A stretch of DNA of 64,000 nucleotides from the NCBI GenBank assembly GCA_025266875.1, contig JALLLT010000043.1, positions 186,001-250,000 of the forward strand, read 5' to 3'. The notes under the pieces are model-generated. The model did not search any database. It saw nothing but the letters and a program-made list of their open reading frames with translations, and was not told where the DNA came from. Each line of letters starts with the position of its first letter. Within the stretch, counting starts at the first letter, position 1. This stretch comes from Fennellomyces sp. T-0311 (taxonomy: Eukaryota > Mucoromycota > Mucoromycetes > Mucorales > Lichtheimiaceae). The position numbers and the translations under genes were made by a program. Positions 21,434-33,093 of the stretch are shown one piece after another.

Positions 21434-24400
21434 AATGTTGCAGGATTATGCCAGGATTCTATCTGACTGTCAATGTGGCAAGCAATGCGTCTATGATGAA
21501 TACAAAATAAAAGCTATCTATTGTGGAATACACCGGATGAATGAAAACAATGTGCGTCACTGATATGCCAGTGTAATCAGAGCTACAGAATCCCCATGCA
21601 GTGAATGATGTAGATGACAATGAGTGGAGTCATTGATTATTGTACAACAGTTGTTGGCGCTGCGTGTGTACTTGAAGAAAAGAGCAATTGGCTTGGCCCT
21701 TCTACGTTTTGTATAAGAATGACCTGTTGCAAAGTAACGTTGTCACGCTTTACTCATGGTTTCATACAATGAAAGTGGTTTATTGTCAAAAAAATGATGT
21801 TCTCTCAACATGGCCGTATTTTTGGTGTTTGACACGTAGCTGTGTCGTGCAATCCTATTGTGCAGATGATGGCTCACATAAAAGTTATTCCCGGCAATTT
21901 GGACCATTAATAAGCACAGTTGGAAACAAAGTATATGTTTGGTTTTCGATTGCATAAGCGGCATAAAGTTGCAAGTGTAAAACGCCATTCTGTTTCACTC
22001 GGCGTGTTCCCTGGCCATCGAACTCTAAAATGGTAGTTTGTTTGTTGGTCACACACAATAGAAAAGTAGCTTGAAATATTTACCTGGAGCAACAACTTGT
22101 TGCACTGGGCTCTGTGCCCATCAACAACAATGGATGCATGCTATTGTAAAACAAAAAAGGATCAATAGTAGGGGAGTATGTGGGAATGTGGAAGGGGTGT
22201 GGTCGCCAAGGCGACCCTGACACAAGGCTTGGTAAGCCACTGCTTGGTCTTGTTCAAGTCGCGTATCACCTGCGTATCATAATCCCAAGCAAAACGATGC
22301 CTCACTTTTTCGCCTTGAACGGGCCAACCGTAGTGTCAGGGTTTCGGGTTGGCTCTTCTCACTGGCGCATACTGTTTCTCCCAATGTTTTATCGCTCCTG
22401 AGCTTGTGGAAGCGAAGGGTGGGGGAAAGAAATCCGTGGAGTTGGGAACAACAGTCGGGAACACTGGACAAAGCACCCTCCAACTACCCTCCACAGAACC
22501 CTCGAACATGCTACGGCAGTTTTCCAGATCCATACTGGCGGAGCCTTGCGCCCTTTTGCCACAGGTCACACGTGAGCGTTGCTCGGCTTACATATTGCAT
22601 ATGCCATGCGACAACTACCAGTACAAATCTGTACTGGCAAACCGGCAGACATGACCCGTGCTTTCGTTCAGCTGCCTGCAACTCGGATGCGCGGCCGTTC
22701 ACTGGGATCTAAGCACAAGATAAATCACGTTTAAGTAATCATACAGGCAAAAGGAATGCCAAAGAGGATCAGCAACTAACCCGATTGCGACGATTGCTTC
22801 GTTGGGTCCTCGCGGTTTTACTCCTTTGGACGGTATACGATGGTCGCCTCGTCTAGAGATGCTGTGAGTTAGAACGGTACTCACGTGTCATTATGTTCTT
22901 CATTACCTTTGCCCTTGCATCCTTTCTAAACTCTGCTCTGCCAAAGAAACACGTTTTAGTTATAACCATTTGCTGTCATTGTACCTTGCGATCCAAGTTG
23001 GGCGACGCCATTCGCTGACACCAAGGGACAATGCTGCCTGTCCGGCTGCCGAGCGTTGATCTACTCTACAATTCAAAAGGCATGAGAACAAAAACCCACG
23101 TAAAAACACCGAGGACACACGTTAATAACACTTACCTTTTGAACTGCCAGAGACTGGCTTGCAAGCTGGGGATCCTTTGCTTCTTGCCTCGATCAACAAT
23201 GACCTTTCCAAATGAAGAGCAATTAGCTTACTGTCTTGGCTGCAAAGCCACCCCGTTCTGCTTACATACCAAAAGATCTGCATCCATCGCCAGCAAAGTT
23301 GACATGGCGGGAAAAAAAGAAGCATGTGACGAAAGCGGCAATTCTTGCATAACGACAACTATTTTAATCACCGAGCAACGACAGTCCCTAGCATCGTCAT
23401 CGTTGCCTAGTAAAAAAAAAAAAGCTGTATTGTTTCCATGCTACAGTATACGGATGAAACCATAGCAATTTGTTGAATACAGTGATCTTTTTTTTTCCTT
23501 GTACCTTAATTTCTTTCGTTCCTGGTTTAGCCTGAAATAAGAGTGCCCGTGCTCCGAGCGGGATGTTGTTTAGCCAAAACTTGTTCAAGAAACGTTATCC
23601 TCGCTTTTTCTTTGCACGTTTTATGCCTATTTTTCTACCACGGTCCACTGCAAAAGTTAGCTGCATCGAGTGAAAAAGCTTTTACAAGGCAAAGCATGTG
23701 GCTGGAGCATGTTTTTCTTGCACAAACAGCCATGGTGCGATGCCATCGAATAGCGAGCCTTTTTAATGAAAGTCTGCCTATAAAATGTATCAGGATTGGA
23801 AGCAGTAGCAAAATAAGTGAAGCACAATTTTTTTGTCATAATAAAATCTCACGCACATACACGGTTTCTTCATATTACACTTGTCTACTTATCAGAAAAA
23901 AATTTGGCCCAGGCACAGGTCCCAGAATTTCGTGACGTGTCCCTGTAAGCATGAAAGGCAGTGGTGTGCAAAAGTAACTTTCTATCACAACGTCCGGACG
24001 AGCCCATTGGGTAATATTCAGGTAAGCTGGTGTCATGACTTTGCCAAGCCAATGGACCTAGTTTGTTGCTTTCCCGGGTGCCATTTTCCTGCCATGATGG
24101 ACTTTCTTTAATCTTTCAGTTTTTATAGACTCATTTCCTTCTTTCATTTCCAGGTATTTCTTGTGATCATTCAGACGAATACTGTGCGCCAAGAGGACAA
24201 GGTATGGTCCAGGCAATGAGGATTCAAGAAGTGGGATGAGGGCGCGGACGAGCGGTGAAGGCTGGAGTAAACATCACTCCACTAGCTGCTCTGCCGCTTG
24301 GGTAACAGAGGCGGACGAATCCTTGGACGGTCCCATCATTGTGGGCTGTGGGAATATGTGGGAATACGCATATTGAAACGGTTTAAGGGCGTCTCGACGA

Positions 24401-24900
24401 TCTCAATCATGCATGGGCACAGGTAAAGTGGGTGCGCTTAGGCTGTTGATGGTTCAAAACGGCTAGACTTTTACGCCAAGACGAGTGATCACCACCACCA
24501 TCAGCAACAGCATCAGCAGCGGCCGTCTCGGGGTAGCATCAAACACTGCTCTGAAGGGGCACTGTTACGCTTCAATGGGAAGGGAATGGATTCGACAATG
24601 ACTCTGCTATCCGGGCGTGGATGTTAGGGGGTAGGGAAGCAATGAGCGTTCGCCTTCATGCGCTGCTTCCTGGCCACAGCAATACTGTTGCTGTGCCAGA
24701 AGACGCGCTATGGGTAAGAGCTCTCGCTACCCGTTCGAGAACACGTGTACCTTGTGTATTATCAAATAAACTCGTCCTATGCAAATCTAAACTTATCATG
24801 ACTCGCTGCTTATCATACCAGTATAACAAATCGTCTTTAGTCCTTGCATCCCTCCATCATCCGCCACTGAGCACCACTGAGCAACATAACCCACCTCTTA
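21434..24900. other. Unassigned; several open frames of unknown meaning
   Basis: Frames at 21688-21957, 22349-22712, 23031-23465 and 23543-23935 lack recognisable domains, and opposite-strand frames overlap them. On the minus strand 23397-23588 includes NKFWLNNIPLGARALLFQAK, which has protein-like composition and could be an exon of a decayed gene. At 24480-24530 there is a CAC/CAG-rich stretch. I cannot support any gene. Confidence 0.3.
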
Positions 24901-26027
24901 ATATACTTTGATCCGTAAACATCTGCCACAAATCGAACCTCTCATCCTGCAGCCGTACATTGTCGACTTATCGCTCGCCCATATCCCTGAATCCTTGACA
25001 CCCATATTGACACCCATATTGACCAATCTTGCCATCCTCATCACTGTGTACCCAACCTTTCAACCCTGCATAACAATAACCCGCATCATCGCATACCCGT
25101 ATCATCTGATCAGATGGATAACTTGACCGAATTGTTATTTATTTGGTTATGTTTTATCTCCTGGAACGGGTACCCAACACGCCACTGCTTTGTTATTGTG
25201 ACATTTGTTGAATCCTGCAAACAATTGATAAATGTTTCATACCTCCGCGGATATCTGCATTGGTGGCACTAAACAACGCCTAATCAAGTCTTAAGTCCAC
25301 TTCATTCCACATGATCCAAATACTTCTGATTCAGTTACTGTTTTGTTTTATTTGTATACAAGTTGGACCGGTACCTAATAATGCGGTGTTTGTTCCCTTG
25401 AGTAAGAGCATAAAATGATTTCTCACGATGCAGTAAAGTGTATACGGAACGACGTGGCTCCTTGCATCAGTCTGAAACACGGGACTGGCAAGCAAACACC
25501 GGGACGTGCTATATGGGCATTTATTTTATATCGTTCAATGTATGTAACCCAAATCTTATATAATCTATTAATTTTCTTATTTCTACAATGACACTACATA
25601 AGTGAAAGGTCTTAGCGAGTAATAGCAGCTTAACTGGTGTGGGGTTTAGAAAGCAATGATGTTAGATTTCGTTATGCAAGGGGATGTGTGGGTACTTGGC
25701 TTTTGTTTCAGTCGAGTTGTTTTTGTTCCCAACGGATTGAGATAGTCGCTTATCATGTATCATGTACCACAAAACTGAGCTTCTGTTGTTTTGTTATGGT
25801 TGAAGGTGCCAAGGTACCGGTAAGCATAATTTAATCGGGGGCCCGGATGCAAGGATTGCCTCGATTTAGTATAATATTGACAACGGAGTGGTCTCAGTCG
25901 AGGCCTCGTTCGGCTTGTTTATGAAAGATGTAACATGTTTACTCCTTTGGCAAAGGCGTGTCCGGAAGTAACCGGAATGAGCGATCAACTGGTTGCGATC
26001 CAGTGGCGTGGAATTCGAAAAAGCATG
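24901..26027. other. Gene-free stretch
   Basis: AT-rich; GACACCCATATT is directly repeated at about 24996-25020. No convincing reading frame, RNA gene or terminal repeats were seen. Confidence 0.35.
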
Positions 26028-26042
26028 AGTATATAAACGCCT
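26028..26042 (+). promoter_or_regulatory. Possible TATA box and pyrimidine-rich leader
   Basis: GAGTATATAAACGCC is followed by a TTTTTTATCTGTTTTCTCCACC leader-like run (26055-26090). The arrangement resembles the confirmed promoters in this window (SOD, second F-box gene). The gene it would serve is unclear. Confidence 0.4.
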
Positions 26043-26154
26043 TGATGTCTGTTACTTTTTTATCTGTTTTCTCCACCACTTTCCATTGTTACCCAGGTAC
26101 TTTGAGCGCTTGATACATACAACCGCCTCGTTCTGTCAGCTGACGTCTGTTGGA

Positions 26155-27690
26155 ATGCAATGGCTTGACGTTGCTTTTAAGGTATGTAGTAGACATATGG
26201 AGGTAATGATGATTGTATGAACTTACGTAACTTGTTTCAAAAATATTTAGATCTGGACGACTCCTCAGATTGGTGTGGTGCTTCCTTTCTTTTCTTGTGG
26301 CTGCGATTCTGCCTTCTGCCTTCTGCCGTTTTTCTTATTTTGCTGCTGGTTTGACGTGTGTTACTTCCTTGCTCAATTCTAATGTGAACAGCGTCCCTGA
26401 TTGCGACTACGGTACGTAGATTTTGACTCTTCATTCCAGGCGTCAATTTCTCATTAGATTTTTATAGTTGCACACTCTACGATGTACGATGTGTCAAGCG
26501 GGTCCAGATTCTATAAGTGACATTAGTGGGTAAGAACTATATTTTGTGTGAAGATGAAGCATCTGGTACTAATTTTTACTTCGCTGTTAACTATACTGTT
26601 TATCCCATGGATCATTCAGTTATCCTGACCTTGTATCCATCCTCTGCCACTGTTCTATTTCGACATTTACGATTTTACTGCTTTAGCACAATAATTGATT
26701 GCTTGGGTTAGTTATATTTCTCTTTAGCTGACTTATGGCAGTATGAATTAATCCAGTTGTTTCCAACAGATATGTTACTTTGACTACATTGACCCAGCCA
26801 AGGCCGGTCCAAGATATTTGCTTATGGTGTACTGCGCATATATTGCACTTTGTGATTTGCTTGGGTTATACTCGCGTGTGTCCATCAACATTCTTGGTGC
26901 CCTTCAGTATGGTTACGACATTACGTTTTTTCTCGAGCTCTGGAATTCCTGATCAAAGGTTGATTGCTGTTTCTTTGCTGGTGATGACACTTGCTTCTGC
27001 CTGGTTACTTTCACGTCCGTGTTTGTCGACTGCTGCGCCTTGCGATTGTTCCCAAATAGGCAGTGTTGGTTACTTTCTTGGTAGGCGATACTGCTCACTT
27101 ATCGTGGTTTTCTTTGTCGCTGCCTACCACCGTTCAAGCCCTTGTTTTATTACTGCGGTTACTGGGATATGGTCACAATCTTGGGGATATCACAAATCCT
27201 TCTGCTGTGGTACCCGCCATCGATATCTAGCTTCGCTCAAGCTGTTACTACGGCTATTTACTGTTATATTGGCGGTGATCGTTGTGCGAACTTGGTCAAA
27301 CTAGGTGCTCCTCGCCGTGGTTTCTTGCAATACCGATACCGTTGATGGGTCACTACCCAATCTTTTCAAGGCATTGCTTTACGTGGCGTTTTTCCTACTG
27401 TAGCATTCGTATCCCTCGCAGTTCCTTATCGTTGATCTACATATGGGTGGAATTGCATGCTTACCATGTTTCCTTTTACTGATACTTGCTTTTGAGCGAT
27501 ATTGACCATACCTTTATACCTCGGCTGTACTTGGGTCGGGATTTTTCGATATACCATGTACGGTGCGCCATTCTCAATGGGTGGAGTTGTTGGATTATGG
27601 GTGAGCAATATGAATTTATATTGGCTTTATATCATAATTGCTTTTCTTATAGAAACTTTACAATTAGTAAGTGCATGCTTTTAGTATACC
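26155..27690 (+). other. Possible intron-rich hydrophobic protein gene, unresolved
   Basis: Downstream of the TATA-like site, ATG at 26155 opens a short exon (MQWLDVAFK) with a clean donor, joining at 26251 to IWTTPQIGVVLPFFSCGCDS; that frame stops after about 54 residues. Further on, frames such as CYFDYIDPAKAGPRYLLMVY (near 26770), the 174-residue frame at 26780-27304, and WVGIFRYTMYGAPFSMGGVV (27530) are strongly hydrophobic and suggest membrane segments. I could not join them into one protein and do not recognise a family. The region is purine-poor on this strand, which alone lengthens hydrophobic frames. It may equally be non-coding. Confidence 0.25.
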
Positions 27691-30169
27691 AACCAAGTGG
27701 AGAGAAAGAAAAGGTGGCGGGTGGGGGAGCGTTGAGGTATAGTAATTAGGGGTCTAGGGTAAAGGGTTTAGTTTTTTTTTTTTGCTTGCGGGTTACGTTG
27801 TTCTTGCGATGATACTATGATGAGACGGGTACCAATGTTATGCTGTTCCAGCTTGTTCTTGTGCTTCATTGCTAGTACGTATCGCGTTTGTAAAACATAA
27901 TTGAATTTAAATAAAATCCTTTTTTTGTTTAATTAAGATATAATCGTTTTATTACGTCTCTCTATGCAGCTGCTTTGCGCGCAAATCCGCTTGTGTGACT
28001 AATAACGCTTATGAAGACCTCTTTAACCTTATTTCTGTCCCATATTCTTGTACACTATGTAATAGTCCATCGTCAATCTTAATAAATGCCGCTTTTTACC
28101 ATACACTATGCTTCCTGCCTTCTATAAACGCTAAACTACCTTTCCTTTGCGCTTGCCACGTGATTGCTTAACCCTATCGCTGCCCAATTGCTTTCTTCTC
28201 GCTCCAACAGAAGATCTTCCTTGTTTGCATCGACAATCGTCTAGAACCCTCCCTAATCTGCAAAAATCTTAAAGTACGACGCTGCGCTATACGATATACC
28301 GCGCTCTCTGTAATATACGTCATTTCAACCCATGAAGAGCTTTTTAGGACATTTCTATGGTCGCGCTAGCAAAAAAACTCGATTTGACTGAATGTCACCT
28401 TCCGTAACCTCTTTTCTGCGCGATTCAGAGCCTGTAGATTATTTTTCAACCTATAAACTTTGCACTTTTTTTCCCCACTTTTTTCCATGAAAATTTGGCT
28501 AACATTTTCCAACCCCCCGAGTTTTGGCGAATTGCCAGAACATTCGTTTGCGATATATAAGGCACGTCGCACCATCGAGATCTCTGTCTGGTCCAATTTT
28601 GGACCCTGGCTATTGTAGCCCTCTGTATAAATACCACCAGCTGCTGCCGTCTTTTCTTTTACGCAAGTCATCGAAAAAGCCCTTTAATTTATATTAAACC
28701 GCACCTCACTCTTCAATGCGTGATTAGAATATTTCGAATTTATCACCCTACCGCCTCCTTCGAGCTCAAACACCGGTGCGTACAGCGTGTCTATCAGCAC
28801 ACGAGTCACTTATACTATTTACCTGGATAGTGGGTGTTTCATCGCTGGTATGCATTCAGTGACACGTTGCCCGGCCGGTAAATTATAATGCTGCCTGGAT
28901 TCCAGTTTCTATTTGTGCAGGCTACACGCAGTTAAATGTAGCACAAGTAGTTTTCCTGTGTTGCACTGAATTGCGCTGCAACACGTGAGCGCAATTGTTG
29001 TCATTTCAAGATTAACAAGGTCACTTTTGTGGCGTGGACACAGTTAACTATCGGACGAACTGTGCGGATGTATCAAAAACATGGCATCGGAGCATAGCTG
29101 ATTACGGATCGGGATGAAAGGAGCATTACACGTTAAAGCGTTATCTGGAAAGCGCGATCTTTCGTTTTGTTCCGTTTGTAGGCAAGGATATCCACACCAT
29201 CCGATAGCAGAGGTTAATCAAACTTATCTTCTACGACCAGCTATGTAGCATACATGATCTCAAAATACTTTGATCCCGAAATATCCATCCAGTAAACAGT
29301 GCCCATTTTACGAAACTTTATCACACTCACAATTTAAAAAGGCTGGCGTTTAGGTCGAATTCTGCTCTTAACGGTTCTATCAGGATTGATGGATTCGTCG
29401 ACCAGGCTAACACAGTGCAATGGTTTACATTGAATGGATTGGTGAGATCTAGTCACGAGCTGGGTTCGCGCAAGACAATACAAGCTTGTATTTTAAGAGA
29501 ATGACCAATGTAGCAGACTGCATACTACTGGTGCTTGCCGGCGTATCCAGCTTACAGGATCGTACACTTTCGGAACTTCCAAGGATCACTGGCGATGAAG
29601 TCGAAATATTGGTGTAAGAAGCAAAGAGTCTTCAAAGTGCTTGGTGTTATATAAAAAGAGGAGCAAATGTGAAGGACAAATATGTCAACGAGACTCAAAA
29701 AGGTAACTGATTTATTTCATATGTTTTGCTCTCTCTATTTATAATAAATGCTTATCCATGATGGGATTTCCTTAAGCCGGTATTCCCGTGAGTGATGTGT
29801 AATGTCAACCTTATTATCATTGAGCAGTTATGGATCGTGATGATCGATTGGATGAATGCTGACAGAGCATATCCGTGAAGAGACGCGTTGACCGGAAGGT
29901 CGTGTATATGAGTAACCTGATTGGCTGAGTATTTGGTAAGCATGAAGCTCAACGTTCCGATGTCGGAAGTGGGAAGCGGCGGTAAGGATGGAAAGCTCTT
30001 ATTCGCTGACGGACAGCATAGATGACAAAGAAGCTTGTTGGGTGTGTTCATGTTGGATACAACACTTGGATCGTCAAGTGTCTTCGGACCCAATCGTGCT
30101 CAAATAATAGGATCAAGGAGCCCGTATATAACAGAAAAGCTCAGTAACATCGATAAAATAATGAATTTA
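27691..30169. other. Mostly gene-free
   Basis: Contains a T run at 27770-27782 and a small hairpin at about 28957-28985 (GTGTTGCA and TGCAACAC). The minus-strand frame at 29752-30093 has no recognisable features. One open frame at 28366-28671 is entered separately. Confidence 0.35.
28366..28671 (-). CDS. Small hypothetical protein (101 residues), doubtful
   Basis: The frame begins MTCVKEKTAAAGGIYTEGYN and has a balanced, basic composition (VYRLKNNLQALNRAEKRLRK near the end), unlike most shadow frames here. No domain, leader or neighbour supports it. It may be a genuine short gene or an exon of a decayed one. Confidence 0.25.
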   Translation of the reverse strand: MTCVKEKTAAAGGIYTEGYNSQGPKLDQTEISMVRRALYIANECSGNSPKLGGLENVSQIFMEKSGEKKCKVYRLKNNLQALNRAEKRLRKVTFSQIEFFC

Positions 30170-30287
30170 CAGTAGAACCCCGCTTTTCTCACTCTCGCTT
30201 TTTGCACGCCCGCGCTTTTTGCACACTCCCAGTTTTGCACTACATTTTCTGAAAAACCTCCTGTGCAAAAAGAACGGGGTTTCACTG
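30170..30287. mobile_element. Pogo-like MITE
   Basis: Ends are CAGTAGAACCCCGCTTTT and, read inward from the right, CAGTGAAACCCCGTTCTT, with TA on both sides (30168-30169 and 30288-30289). The interior repeats TTTTTGCACGCCC and TGTGCAAAAAG words. The length is 118 bp, with no coding capacity. Confidence 0.8.
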
Positions 30288-30964
30288 TAGTTACAGTTCT
30301 GCAAAAATGAAAAAGCATCCTAGTTTCATGCCATGTTTCGTTATAAGCAAGTGAAGAAGATTGAGAAAATATTACATATTATTCATCACGCCTGTCGTTA
30401 TATTACCGTCCATTTGTAAAACATTAAAATTCAACAAACGATTCTCTGCGCCTGTCTTTTTTTCCCATCCATGGTATTCTCAGCATCCGTGCGGTTCATA
30501 ACATCCGCTGTATCCACAATTCTTCCTTTGCAACTTTCAATATTTTCTTTGCCTAATACATGATATGTTTATTATTAAACCTTGGTAGCCCTACAGTTAG
30601 GACTACTCAATCTTCAGCCAGAAATAGTATTACAATGGAATTCATGACCGCAGCCTAACGATGCATTCTCCAAGCAGGAAGTGCGTATATCGTTTGTTTG
30701 TGGTATTGCTTACCGAGAAAAGGTTTTCAAATGGCAATACTAAAATATACCTATTGTTTTATGGTAAAAACTATTCACTTTTGTGCTGATTATGGGCCAT
30801 GACGGAGATAACGAATGCTGTGTGTGGTTACCCAAAAGATCCATGCGATCATTGAGACTCATACGATCTTGCCGTATTGTCGAAGAAAGTGAAGATTTGA
30901 GACCGAATCAACGGGGTCATCTTACTTGATCGGTAAAGCCAGATCAAGGTTGTACATTAGATTA

Positions 30965-31600
30965 AATGAGCAATTGATAACTGTCCGGTCGTTGAAATCG
31001 TAATATAGTTGAACCCCGTTTTTGCACAGGCGGTTTTTTCAAAAATCTTGTGCAAAAAGCGGGGGTGTGCAAATAACGGGGTTTCACTGTAACAGTGGAT
31101 ATAATCAAGAACAAAGGAGCATGCAGCTATGGATGATGGTACAGCATTGTACTTACACTTTCCGGCCTTGATTTAATTCCTAATCGCTTCTATAAGGCTT
31201 GTGATATCACTGAATTGAAGAAGGCTTTCAAAATGACGAGAACATAATAGAATAATGTTTTATTGAGGAAAACTACTCTCTATTTATATTGCTGACGAGC
31301 TCGGGACGAAGAAGGCGAATGCTTTGTCTAATAAGCCTACGATCCATGTTATTGCCAACTTTCGCATGATATTGCCTTACAGCTGGAGGAACCGAAGAAC
31401 ATATAGAACCAAGTTAAAGGAGTTGCCTTACAATCGGTAATCGGTATCAAAAATGTGCATAAGAGCACTGCAGTGGTTGAACATAAGAGCAAATAGAGCA
31501 ATCGATAACTGTACGGTTGTTGATGTTGTAATGACAGCGGATATAGCATAAGTAGGAAAAGCATGTAACCATGAATGATAGTGTCTGTCGGGAATACGGC
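30965..31600. repeat. Two diverged direct copies of a roughly 110-bp unit
   Basis: Sequence at 30965-31140 (AATGAGCAATTGATAACTGT, CGGTCGTTGAAATCGTAA, then CAGTGGATATAAT, ATGCAGCTATGGATGATGGT) recurs at 31488-31600 with substitutions. The first copy is interrupted by a MITE at 31006-31089 and the second is not, so the second preserves the empty site. Confidence 0.6.
31006..31089. mobile_element. Short pogo-like MITE with a preserved empty site
   Basis: Left AGTTGAACCCCGTTTTTGCAC and right (read inward) CAGTGAAACCCCGTTATTTGCA, flanked by TA. Removing it plus one TA gives GTAATAACAGTGGATATA, which matches GTAATGACAGCGGATATA in the duplicate at about 31530. Confidence 0.75.
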
Positions 31601-33093
31601 AGCTTTCTTTAATGGATCAAAAAGCTGACACTAATCTCCATCCGTCACGGCTTCCCAGACAGATCTGTAGTCGTTTTCATCTTCTTAATATCATGAAATT
31701 GATATTGACACTAAAAGAATTCACAAGCAATAGGGCTTACCCCAGTAGGTTTGCAAGCAATGCCCTTTGTTATCGCGTCACCAAGTCCAGACACACCAAA
31801 AACTTAAAGGCAAATCACACAATATCTTTACGTATATTTGCACTTGACTTCAACATCGGTCCCACCATCGGCAACCCGCCTTGGCGGAGCGCTCGTTTAC
31901 AACACCACTTTGATCGGTCCATCCAATCAAATACATTAACAAGATAACGCATGCTTTGACGGCGAATATAACTATCACTGGGCGTCCTCTTGTCTTCCAA
32001 CTGAATTTCACCCCTGCCTCAGATCATCTGTTTTATCCGTTCTTAAGCTTACATTTGTCAATGTAAATATTTTATTCGTCGACAGGCAAATATCTTTCCA
32101 TGGGAAGGGGTAACCAGGTTCTGATATGGGCAATTGTTTCCTCATCCAAGTTGATGTCGAGTTGAAAATTATTCCCTTCATCAATAACCATCAATAACCA
32201 CCGTAATCATCACAGATACTACTTGCTGCAGTTCAACAAGAAAGATCACTTGTATCCGTGTAACAAGGGCACCTTGTGGCTCGCTGGTACGCGTTAACTT
32301 AATGATTCTTCCTCGGACTATGGATTACATCTGCGACTAACCTTTCTTGATAACTTGATAGGACGATGGTGTTGGCCCAGCCATCAAATATTTTAAATAA
32401 TCGTAACTATTTTGATACGATTCTCCCCAATTCATATAGTTACAACGTCTTTTCTCTCCTTTAATCGGTATGCCACAGAGAAAGATAGAAATATCCCATT
32501 TGTGTGACGGATACCTTACCCTTTTCCTCACTTAGTATAGGAATAACATCCCCCATCTGACGTTATCACGTTCTCAGATGAAGATACAAATAATTAACTG
32601 TAAGCCTCCCTCGTAAGGCATGATGTTTTATTTTCTGAAATATATCAAGAATCTCGAAGGATCCGTTTGTCCCTTTTTCATACCACCGGTACTCACTGTA
32701 AAAAGTCCTAATGTAACGTAGTGCGACGGTACTATAAAATTATTCAAAGTCTTGTAAAATCTTGTAAAATCCTGTGGAAACTGCCATTTTACAAGAAATT
32801 TTTTTTTTCAGTGAGTGACTTCAATCGTCTTGCCTGAATGTTATATGGGTGTAATATTTATATAGCGAGTCGGTCACATGTCAATCGCATTTTGATTGTC
32901 ATCAAAGTGGCATAGAATTAACTGTTGGACTAAATAGGTTGATGCAGCGAACGCTATGTATATTTTTGACACTGTAAATGGAAAAGAGGCCCCACGCAAT
33001 TTTTATCGGGTTTTCTTTTGGTCATTTGCAGACAGGTTCACAGCATAAGTATCTACATTGGCAACAATAAATACTATTTTCTTTGATCATGGA
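31601..33093. other. Gene-free stretch
   Basis: Frames at 31612-31947 (+) and 32337-32531 (-) have no recognisable features. The latter (KWDISIFLCGIPIKGEKRRC) has protein-like composition and could be a gene remnant. A foldback element is entered separately. Confidence 0.3.
32691..32818. mobile_element. Foldback/MITE-like element
   Basis: The left end ACTCACTGTAAAAA mirrors the right end (read inward) ACTCACTGAAAAAA. The interior has CTTGTAAAAT twice and its complement ATTTTACAAG once, so the sequence can fold. No clear target duplication was identified. Confidence 0.45.

Noticed and set aside
22349..22712. Overlapping plus-strand frames of about 100 residues
   Set aside because: Two frames overlap each other and minus-strand frames, with no domain, leader or splice support.
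27730..27770. Telomere-like GGGTCTAGGGTAAAGGG words
   Set aside because: Not a regular TTAGGG array; only two or three loose matches.
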